Origin: Candidatus Nanoarchaeia archaeon
GTDB taxonomy: Archaea; Nanobdellota; Nanobdellia; Woesearchaeales; CG1-02-33-12
Assembly (NCBI GenBank): GCA_028711925.1
Contig: JAQTRH010000031.1
Span: forward strand, 1-10,908
Length of the DNA: 10,908 nucleotides
Direction: 5' to 3'
Position 1 is the stretch's first letter. Every line of letters starts with the position of its first letter. Of this stretch, positions 5,800 through 10,908 are shown one piece after another. The notes beneath the pieces were generated by a model, which saw nothing but the letters and a program-made list of their open reading frames with translations, searched no databases and was not told the DNA's origin. Position numbers and translations under genes: made by a program.

Positions 5800-5800
5800 T
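5795..5800 (+). promoter_or_regulatory. Shine-Dalgarno site deciding a TTG start
   Basis: GGTGAT lies three bases before the TTG at 5804 and overlaps the TGA stop of the preceding 60-aa gene. It supports TTG as the initiator of the 531-aa protein and suggests translational coupling. Confidence 0.6.
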
Positions 5801-5803
5801 ATT

Positions 5804-7399
5804 TTGATTATTAATAAAAGAAATCCGCTTTGGAGCATAGGGGCATTAATAGGTGCGTTAGTTGGATTGTTTTTAGGAAATATGCTGTTCTGGATGATAG
5901 TTGGAGCGGTTATCGGCCATTTAGTTGAAAAAAAATTTTCTCCTCGTAAAAAAGAAAAGGTGGTTGATGTGAAAAATGCATACAAAAGCGTTTCATTCTG
6001 GGTATTTTTAATATTTTTCCTGCTGTTGGTTTATTTTTTCAGGCCATGGTTCCATGAATTTTTCATGCTATTCTACACCCATCCAAGCGTGGTTCTTGCT
6101 TTGCTATTTGCATTGATTTCTTCGGTTTTATTTATGAAAAACAAAAAAAAGATGGCTTATGTTGCCATTGCCCTTGTAATTTTCTTTTTCATAGTTGCAT
6201 CTTTTAATGATATAATAGTCCAAAGGCATATTGTAAGCGATACAACCTATCACTTAATAAATGATCTTCCTGATGCATCAAAGGCAAGAATAGTTCCTCT
6301 TGCAGTTGCAGAAAGGTATGCAAAAGATAGTTTACAGAAATCAAGAGAAAAAATGGGTGATTTTGATTTTGTTAACATTAATAACACTCTTATATGGACA
6401 TCTCCAAGAGTTCCTGACGGCTTTATACTTTACTTCACGCAGAAAGTTCAGGGGATTATGACTGTTGATGCTGAAAAGAGCAGCAGAAACACAAAAATGA
6501 TAAGCAAACAGCTTGAGATTGGAGAAGAGATCGGCATAACAGACAACATCTACTGGAAGCTTTACAAGGAATGTTACCTAATGGAATTAGGAGAGATATA
6601 CTATATAATAGAGGATGATGACATTCTCACGATAGCCCCTGTTATAAAATACAAATTCAAATTTCCTGTGATGCTTCCTTATTTTGATGGCGTTTATGTT
6701 GTTGGCTCAGAAGGGAATATAAAAAAGTACTCTCCTTCAGAAATACAGAACATTGAATACTTGAAAAATAACAGGGCATATCCTGAAAAGCTTGCAAGGC
6801 TTTATGTTGAATCATACCAGTATCATTTAGGAATATTTAATGCGTGGTTCTTGCACAAAGACCAGATAGAAATAGCTGATGTTTACGGCCAGCACAACAA
6901 ACAGCCTTTCCTCATGCCCACTAACCAAGGATTAAAATGGATAATTGCTGCAGAGCCATACGGAGAGAGCTATGGTGTTTTTAAGATATTTTTGGTTGAT
7001 GCTGTGACCGGAAAAATAGAGATGCTTGAGATGGATGAGGACAAGACACTTACAGGCCCAGTAATGGTTGTCGACTATGTAAGAAAGCATTTTCCAATGA
7101 TAGACTGGTCAAGGTTCACAATAATTGAGCCAAGGCCTTATGTTGTAAACGGAAAGCTTTACTGGATGCTTTCAATAACCCCTAATGATTTTGCTGGAAT
7201 CTCCCACACTGTTTTTGTTGACTCTGAAACAAATAATGTTCTGTCTTTTCAGACAGATGAAGCAGTGGCCAGATTTGTAAGCACAGGACAGGTAATAAAG
7301 GAAGATGAAAAACAGGAGGAAGGTCCCTCAACACAGGACTTAATTGATGAAATCCAGAAAAAGCTTGATGAGCTTAAAAAAATTATAGGCGAAGAATAA
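5804..7399 (+). CDS. Membrane protein with repeated extracytoplasmic beta domain (unknown function)
   Basis: Unrecognised 531-aa protein. The first 135 residues hold about five hydrophobic segments: a Gly-rich pair at 11-41 with glycine-zipper spacing (G-A-L-I-G-A-L-V-G-L-F-L-G), then 62-80, 94-111 and 117-134. Residues about 140-485 are hydrophilic and contain three diverged copies of one motif: Trp, a strand, about 18-23 residues, then V-D-x-x-T/S. The copies are W198 to VDAEKSS (221), W379 to VDAVTGK (398), and W454 to VDSETNN (472). Such strand-VD-x-x-T-G units resemble PepSY-like or YpeB-like extracytoplasmic repeats, but I cannot confirm this. Residues 510-531 form a short charged coiled-coil helix (Q-D-L-I-D-E-I-Q-K-K-L-D-E-L). 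The start is TTG at 5804. A surface sensor or an assembly/protease regulator would fit, but this is speculation. Confidence 0.85.
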   Translation: MIINKRNPLWSIGALIGALVGLFLGNMLFWMIVGAVIGHLVEKKFSPRKKEKVVDVKNAYKSVSFWVFLIFFLLLVYFFRPWFHEFFMLFYTHPSVVLALLFALISSVLFMKNKKKMAYVAIALVIFFFIVASFNDIIVQRHIVSDTTYHLINDLPDASKARIVPLAVAERYAKDSLQKSREKMGDFDFVNINNTLIWTSPRVPDGFILYFTQKVQGIMTVDAEKSSRNTKMISKQLEIGEEIGITDNIYWKLYKECYLMELGEIYYIIEDDDILTIAPVIKYKFKFPVMLPYFDGVYVVGSEGNIKKYSPSEIQNIEYLKNNRAYPEKLARLYVESYQYHLGIFNAWFLHKDQIEIADVYGQHNKQPFLMPTNQGLKWIIAAEPYGESYGVFKIFLVDAVTGKIEMLEMDEDKTLTGPVMVVDYVRKHFPMIDWSRFTIIEPRPYVVNGKLYWMLSITPNDFAGISHTVFVDSETNNVLSFQTDEAVARFVSTGQVIKEDEKQEEGPSTQDLIDEIQKKLDELKKIIGEE

Positions 7400-7400
7400 A

Positions 7401-7589
7401 GTGGAATGCGACAAAAAGGAAAACTTAAAAAACTGCAACTGCTCTTACCCATGTGATAAGAAAGGAAAGTGCTGCGAATGCCTAAAGTATCACTTAAGCA
7501 TGAATGAGCTGCCGGCATGCTGTTTTCCTGATGATATTGAAAAAACCTATGATAGGTCAATAGCTAAATTTGTTGAGATAAACAGATGA
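7401..7589 (+). CDS. Small Cys-rich DUF6485-like protein
   Basis: The 62-aa product starts at GTG 7401, one base after the preceding stop; no in-frame ATG is available upstream. It begins M-E-C-D-K-K-E-N-L-K-N-C-N-C and has nine Cys (3, 12, 14, 18, 24, 25, 27, 40, 41) plus His31. The order N-C-N-C, C-D-K-K-G-K-C-C-E-C-L-K-Y-H and E-L-P-A-C-C-F-P matches, from memory, the DUF6485 family of small proteins in anaerobic bacteria and archaea. The function is unknown. The Cys clusters suggest a structural metal site (Zn or Fe-S). No signal peptide is present, so it is probably cytoplasmic. No clear Shine-Dalgarno site is visible, so translation probably depends on coupling. Its TGA stop overlaps the next ATG (ATGA, 7586-7589). 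Confidence 0.85.
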   Translation: MECDKKENLKNCNCSYPCDKKGKCCECLKYHLSMNELPACCFPDDIEKTYDRSIAKFVEINR

Positions 7590-7975
7590 AAATAATCAAT
7601 GTCAAAATAAACAAAATAAAAGTTAGTTCTTTCTCAGCGAGAGACTACTCTGTTCATCTGGAAATTGACTTTAATGACGGCTCAAACAAGCAGATAATGA
7701 GGCATACCTTAGTTGATTATCCGGAGATGGTTGTCGAGCATATCTTTAATGACCTTAAAAAGATGGAGAAAAATATTAATATGAAGTTTAACGGCCAAGG
7801 AATGTTTGACAACTCTGTAAACATAATAATGCAGAACCAGGAGAATGACAAGAAAAAAATAATTAAATTTCTTTCTGCTGTAAAGGAAAAAGTTGAAAAG
7901 ATTAAAGGCAAAAAGTCTGTTGAAGGTTATATGGATATCATAAAAGAGCTTAATATGCTTAAAGTTGAGTTATGA
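7586..7975 (+). CDS. Hypothetical protein (129 aa), last gene of the cluster
   Basis: I do not recognise a family. The N-terminal 45 residues look like beta strands (I-N-V-K-I-N-K-I-K-V, Y-S-V-H-L-E-I-D-F). The rest is helical and Lys-rich, with a long charged helix at about 88-129 (K-K-I-I-K-F-L-S-A-V-K-E-K-V-E-K-I). No Cys, no membrane segment and no signal peptide, so probably cytoplasmic. The ATGA overlap with the upstream gene makes it part of the same translated unit. Its last 6 nt overlap the opposing gene (7970-7975), a convergent overlap. Confidence 0.8.
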   Translation: MKIINVKINKIKVSSFSARDYSVHLEIDFNDGSNKQIMRHTLVDYPEMVVEHIFNDLKKMEKNINMKFNGQGMFDNSVNIIMQNQENDKKKIIKFLSAVKEKVEKIKGKKSVEGYMDIIKELNMLKVEL

Positions 7976-8350
7976 TTTCTTTTTTTCTTTATTTTTCTCT
8001 GTAAGCGCCATCACATTCCAAAACTTAAGCAATGCTGCCAAGAAAAGAACTATCATGCTCATTGCAATAAACTGCTCTGCGACAATCCAATTTCCCATGA
8101 ACCTTCCAAAAAAACTGCTTGCTGCTATGAAGATTGCAACTATTGAAAAAAATATCCATGACTCTGTTGGAAGGTGATGCTTGTGCAGCACAGAAGTGAC
8201 TATGATATATGCCATACTTACATATATTCCTGAGATTACAATAAGGTAAGTTAAAAGAATATCACCTATAGCACTCATTGCACTAACAACAAGAATAGAC
8301 AATACAAGAAACAAAAAAAGCAATACCAGCTTTTTTCTTATTATTTTCAT
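7970..8350 (-). CDS. Four-TM membrane protein downstream of NfnAB (unknown)
   Basis: Unrecognised 126-aa integral membrane protein with predicted helices at about 7-25, 30-53, 64-82 and 88-110. A short loop L-H-K-H-H-L (55-60) carries three His, and the C-terminal tail is almost pure Lys/Glu (E-K-N-K-E-K-K-K-S). The start ATG overlaps the TGA of the upstream large-subunit gene (ATGA, 8347-8350) and has GAGGAG three bases upstream, so expression is coupled to the oxidoreductase genes. It could anchor or accept electrons from the complex, but no redox-ligand motif is convincing. An unrelated small membrane protein is equally possible. Confidence 0.82.
   Translation of the reverse strand: MKIIRKKLVLLFLFLVLSILVVSAMSAIGDILLTYLIVISGIYVSMAYIIVTSVLHKHHLPTESWIFFSIVAIFIAASSFFGRFMGNWIVAEQFIAMSMIVLFLAALLKFWNVMALTEKNKEKKKS
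7980..7996 (+). terminator. Candidate oligo-T terminator of the 5617-7975 cluster
   Basis: Two T tracts (seven T at 7980-7986, five T at 7992-7996) begin 4 bases after the stop of the last plus-strand gene. They lie within the codons for the Lys-rich tail of the opposing membrane protein, so the same DNA appears to serve both roles. Confidence 0.5.
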
Positions 8351-9717
8351 TTTCTCCTCTTTTTTAACATTTCATCAATCTGTTTTGCAGCTGTTTTTCC
8401 GTCCCTGATTGCATTAATAACCGTTGCAGAGCCGGATGTTATGTCGCCGCCTGCATAAATCTTTTCTATTGATGTCTCGTATTTCTCATTAACTATTATA
8501 TTTCCTTTTTTTCCTGTATTTAAATTTATTGTTTTTTGAATTAAAGGGTTTGGGCCCTGGCCGATCGCAACAATAACCTGCCCGCAATCTATCCTAAACT
8601 CAGAATTTTTAATAGGCAGGGGCCTTCTCCTTCCGGAATCATCCTGCTCTCCAAGACTCATTCTTATGCACTCAACTCCTTCAACATCTTCTTTTCCTAA
8701 TATCCTTAATGGATTGGCTAAAAAAACAAATTCAATTCCCTCTTCTTCTGCATGCTTTATTTCCTGTTCCCTTGCAGGTATTTCATTTTTTGAGCGCCTG
8801 TAAACAACAACAACTTCTGAGCCAAGGCGCCTTGCTGTCCTTGCAGCATCAATCGCAACATTTCCTCCGCCTATAACAACTGTCTTTCTGGATTTCTTCA
8901 AAGGAGTTTTGTATTCAGGAAATTTGTAAGATTTCATAAGGTTGTTTCTTGATAAAAACTCGTTTGCAGAATAAACATTATTTAGATTTTCTCCGTCAAT
9001 CCCTAAAAAGTAAGGAAGGCCTGCTCCTGTTGAAATAAAAACAGCATCATACTCATTCAAGATTTCCTTTAAATCAAATGTCTTTCCAACCACTGAATTC
9101 AGCTTTATCTTAATACCTAAATTCTTTATATATTCAACTTCATTATTTACAATTTTTTTTGGAAGCCTGAACTCAGGAATCCCATAACTCAACACCCCTC
9201 CTGCAATATGCAGGGCCTCAAACAAAACAACATCATAGCCCATTAAAGCGAGGTCTGAACTGCACGCCAAGCCAGCTGGACCAGAACCGATAACAGCAAT
9301 CTTTCCTTTATTTTTTTTAACTTCTGCAACAATTTTTTTTGAATTATCTGCAACAAATCTTTCAAGAAGATTTATGTTTATTTTTGGCCTGCTTACGCAC
9401 ATTTTCATGCAGTTATCCTCAGCAGGGCAAACCCTTCCGCATACACCGGGAAGGCTATTTTTTTCCAATATCACTTTTAATGCTAAATCAAACTCTTCAT
9501 CAGCAATGTGCTTTATAAATTTTTTTATTGAGATTCCTGCGGGGCATCCTATCTCGCACAAAGGAACCTTGCACTGCAGACATCTTTTTGCCTCCTTAAC
9601 TGCCTGTTCTTTTGTATAACTAAAAGAAACCTCATTAAAATTATGTATTCTTTCTTCAGGATTCTGCTCTTTTTGTTTTTGTTCTTTGTTTCCCATTATT
9701 TTTTTGATAGCATGCAT
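8347..9717 (-). CDS. nfnB: NfnB/SudA-type oxidoreductase large subunit (often annotated gltA, glutamate synthase small-subunit family)
   Basis: This is the large subunit of an NAD(P)H:ferredoxin oxidoreductase of the NfnAB / sulfide dehydrogenase type, cytoplasmic. Domains in order: an N-terminal two-[4Fe-4S] region with C46-x2-C-x4-C-x3-C58 and C93-x3-C-x5-C-x3-C107 (including C-P-A-E), an FAD Rossmann motif G-S-G-P-A-G (144-149), the G-G-V-L-S-Y-G-I-P-E-F-R-L-P signature (173-186), an NADP-type motif G-G-G-N-V-A-I-D (283-290) with Y-R-R-S (306-309), and the C-terminal FAD segment A-G-G-D (about 424-427) before V-I-N-A-I-R-D-G. At 456 aa it is full length. No glutamate synthase large subunit is nearby, and the partner at 9696-10502 is NfnA-like, so glutamate synthesis is unlikely. 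The start is uncertain: ATG 9717 has a weak GGAAG upstream, while ATG 9696 (residue 8) forms a TAATG junction with the upstream stop. Confidence 0.94.
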   Translation of the reverse strand: MHAIKKIMGNKEQKQKEQNPEERIHNFNEVSFSYTKEQAVKEAKRCLQCKVPLCEIGCPAGISIKKFIKHIADEEFDLALKVILEKNSLPGVCGRVCPAEDNCMKMCVSRPKININLLERFVADNSKKIVAEVKKNKGKIAVIGSGPAGLACSSDLALMGYDVVLFEALHIAGGVLSYGIPEFRLPKKIVNNEVEYIKNLGIKIKLNSVVGKTFDLKEILNEYDAVFISTGAGLPYFLGIDGENLNNVYSANEFLSRNNLMKSYKFPEYKTPLKKSRKTVVIGGGNVAIDAARTARRLGSEVVVVYRRSKNEIPAREQEIKHAEEEGIEFVFLANPLRILGKEDVEGVECIRMSLGEQDDSGRRRPLPIKNSEFRIDCGQVIVAIGQGPNPLIQKTINLNTGKKGNIIVNEKYETSIEKIYAGGDITSGSATVINAIRDGKTAAKQIDEMLKKRRK

Positions 9718-10502
9718 TCATGTTCTTCTTCCTTGTATCTTGAATTTCTTTTAAGAAACTCATCCCAATCAATGTCATGTGCATCAAACTCAGGGCCGTC
9801 AACGCAGGCAAACTTTATCTCATCCTTAACCTTAACCCTGCAGCTTCCGCACATCCCTATTCCATCAACCATTATTGTGTTTATTGAAGCAATTGTTTTT
9901 ATTTTCTTATTTCTTGTAACATCAGAAACAGCCTTCATCATAACAGGCGGCCCTATGGCAACAACCCTGTCAATCTTTTCATTTTCAATTAAATCTTTTA
10001 ATGCCTCTGTGACAAACCCTTTTCTGCCAAGAGAGCCGTCATCAGTGCAGATAATTGTTTCATTGGAATTTTCTTTAATCTCATCAACAAGAAAAAGATG
10101 CTTATCTGTCCTTGCCCCTATTATTGAAATTATTTTATTAAGTTTTTTAAGCGTTTTTAACTGGGGATAAATTGCAGCAATTCCAAGCCCTCCACCGACA
10201 AAAACAACTTTGCCATATTTTTCAACATCAATTGCATTTCCCAATGGCCCAACAACGTCAAGAATAGAATCCCCTTCATTTAATTTCAATAAATCATCTG
10301 TTGTCCTTCCTACAACAAGAAATATAAGGGTTATTGTATCTTTGTCATAATCAACTATTGTGAGAGGTATTCTTTCTCCTTTTTCATCAATCCTCAGCAT
10401 TACAAAATTTCCTGCCCTTGCCTTTTTTGCTATTTCAGGCGCTGTTATCCTTAACAAAACAGTATTTTCAGCTAGAATCTTTTTTTCCTTTATCCTGTAC
10501 AT
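9696..10502 (-). CDS. nfnA: NfnA/SudB-type oxidoreductase small subunit (ferredoxin-NADP reductase family)
   Basis: This is the partner of the large subunit at 8347-9717. It carries one FAD, a nucleotide site and a [2Fe-2S] cluster. The 268-aa protein has the FAD motif R44-I-P-L-T48, G-P-L-G (85-88), the nucleotide-binding G-G-G-L-G-I-A-A-I-Y-P (103-113), and a C-terminal cluster site D213-G-I-G-M-C218-G-S-C221 with C233. The Asp plus three Cys pattern matches the unusual [2Fe-2S] ligation known for this family, and sets it apart from the four-Cys site of PyrK. I chose ATG 10502, which gives M-Y-R-I-K-E-K-K, the usual family N-terminus as I recall it, over GTG 10508. The bases GGTGA at 10509-10505 are then a close Shine-Dalgarno site. 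It overlaps the upstream NYN gene by 35 nt. Confidence 0.94.
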   Translation of the reverse strand: MYRIKEKKILAENTVLLRITAPEIAKKARAGNFVMLRIDEKGERIPLTIVDYDKDTITLIFLVVGRTTDDLLKLNEGDSILDVVGPLGNAIDVEKYGKVVFVGGGLGIAAIYPQLKTLKKLNKIISIIGARTDKHLFLVDEIKENSNETIICTDDGSLGRKGFVTEALKDLIENEKIDRVVAIGPPVMMKAVSDVTRNKKIKTIASINTIMVDGIGMCGSCRVKVKDEIKFACVDGPEFDAHDIDWDEFLKRNSRYKEEEHECMLSKK

Positions 10503-10908
10503 TTTCACCGTTATTTCTTCTGTTTTTCTGCTTTTTTATGGGCAAAAGAAATTTCTCTTTTTTTACATCAAGGTCAAAAAAGCTGTCTGCCTCCTCTTTA
10601 AGCTTGGATGATGCGCTTCTCCCGAATGCAATAACCTCAACCCTGCAGCCGAATGCTCTTTTCAAATGCTGTATTAATGGAACAAAATCTCCGTCTCCGC
10701 TTACAAGAATCAGGGTGTCAAGCCTTGGAGCAAGCTCAATCATGTCCATCGCTATCCCAATATCCCAATCCCCTTTTTTTGCTCCGCCGGGAAATATCTG
10801 GATGTCTTTTGCCTTGACCTCAAATCCTATCTTTTCAAGTCTGTCAAAGAAATTGTTTTCATCAGAAATATCTGCCTTTATGCAGTATGCTATTGCCCTT
10901 ATCAATGC
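10468..10908 (-). CDS. NYN-domain (LabA/DUF88-like) protein, 5' end cut by window edge
   Basis: NYN domains are PIN-like folds, often metal-dependent RNases; LabA-like members are widespread in archaea. The visible 146 residues start in mid-gene (A-L-I-R-A-I-A-Y-C). A TTG lies at 10905, but the normal N-terminal strand with its I-D-x-x-N acid motif should precede this point, so I treat the gene as partial. Family marks are K-K-G-D-W-D-I-G-I-A-M-D-M, then L-I-L-V-S-G-D-G-D-F-V-P-L-I, and V-E-V-I-A-F-G-R-S-A-S-S-K-L-x-x-x-A-D-S-F-F-D-L. The Asp residues in D-W-D and S-G-D-G-D are the expected acidic cluster. The last about 30 residues are a basic, low-complexity tail (K-K-Q-K-N-R-R-N-N). The 3' end overlaps the NfnA gene, so it is probably co-transcribed with it. 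Confidence 0.9.
   Translation of the reverse strand, partial: ALIRAIAYCIKADISDENNFFDRLEKIGFEVKAKDIQIFPGGAKKGDWDIGIAMDMIELAPRLDTLILVSGDGDFVPLIQHLKRAFGCRVEVIAFGRSASSKLKEEADSFFDLDVKKEKFLLPIKKQKNRRNNGENVQDKGKKDSS

Noticed and set aside
8347..9717. Role as a true glutamate synthase small subunit
   Set aside because: No large glutamate synthase subunit is nearby, and the adjacent gene is NfnA/SudB-like with an Asp-Cys3 cluster site.
9643..10170. 175-codon open frame on the plus strand opposite nfnA and nfnB
   Set aside because: Its Ser/Phe/Leu-rich product is what arises opposite Lys/Glu-rich coding sequence. It covers parts of two secure genes and has no promoter or ribosome site.
9696..10502. 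Role as dihydroorotate dehydrogenase electron transfer subunit PyrK
   Set aside because: The cluster motif has Asp plus three Cys rather than the PyrK four-Cys pattern, and no pyrD is adjacent.
10360..10611. 83-codon plus-strand frame opposite the nfnA start and the NYN gene end
   Set aside because: It is a shadow of two recognised genes with hydrophobic low-complexity content and no start signals.
1..10908. CRISPR array, tRNA, rRNA, riboswitch, insertion sequence or attachment site
   Set aside because: I looked on both strands and saw no regular direct repeats, cloverleaf, known riboswitch core, transposase or integrase gene, or flanking inverted repeats.

Overview
The window is an AT-rich, tightly packed stretch of an archaeal chromosome. 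Archaeal identity rests on four things: an archaeal-type SepF, the archaeal ribosomal protein L10e (uL16), a short archaeal-type triosephosphate isomerase, and BRE/TATA promoters together with Shine-Dalgarno sites of the GGTGAT/GAGGTGAT type. Small genes, 1-8 nt overlaps and several Cys-rich or KRG-N-terminal surface proteins suggest a DPANN lineage (Woesearchaeota/Pacearchaeota-like). That placement is inference. I saw no tRNA, rRNA, CRISPR array, transposon or integrase, and no gene-free stretch over 300 bases.

Layout. (1) At 1-401 (-) is sepF, complete at its N-terminus and cut by the window edge near its C-terminus. It diverges from an lgt-tpiA operon (537-1954, +). (2) At 1947-3853 (-) is a three-gene surface operon: pilin-like protein, Cys-rich lipoprotein, second pilin-like protein. 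(3) It diverges from rpl10e (3971-4507, +), which is followed by a separately promoted MscS-family channel (4548-5576, +). (4) At 5617-7975 (+) lies a cluster of four genes of unknown function: a 60-aa protein, a 531-aa membrane protein with a large repeated extracytoplasmic domain, a Cys-rich DUF6485-like protein, and a 129-aa protein. (5) At 7970-10908 (-), reading leftward from the right edge, is an overlapping operon: a NYN-domain (LabA-like) protein cut by the edge, the small and large subunits of an NfnAB/SudBA-type NAD(P)H:ferredoxin oxidoreductase, and a 4-TM membrane protein.

How the genes may work together. Lgt could lipidate the lipobox Cys of the lipoprotein at 2512-3321, which sits between two paralogous pilin-like proteins. 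NfnAB would balance NADH, NADPH and ferredoxin pools. SepF acts in FtsZ-based division.

Regulation is readable from sequence. Five transcription units share a BRE/TATA element resembling (A/C)GAAA(G/C)-N-TTWWAAA. Before lgt, rpl10e, mscS and the 5617 gene the TATA lies about 24-29 nt from the start codon, which predicts leaderless mRNAs. Before sepF and the pilin-like operon it lies about 48-53 nt away, and a strong Shine-Dalgarno site fills the gap. Two convergent gene pairs overlap by 8 and 6 nt. Oligo-T tracts that could terminate the plus-strand genes lie inside the Lys-rich C-terminal codons of the opposing genes.
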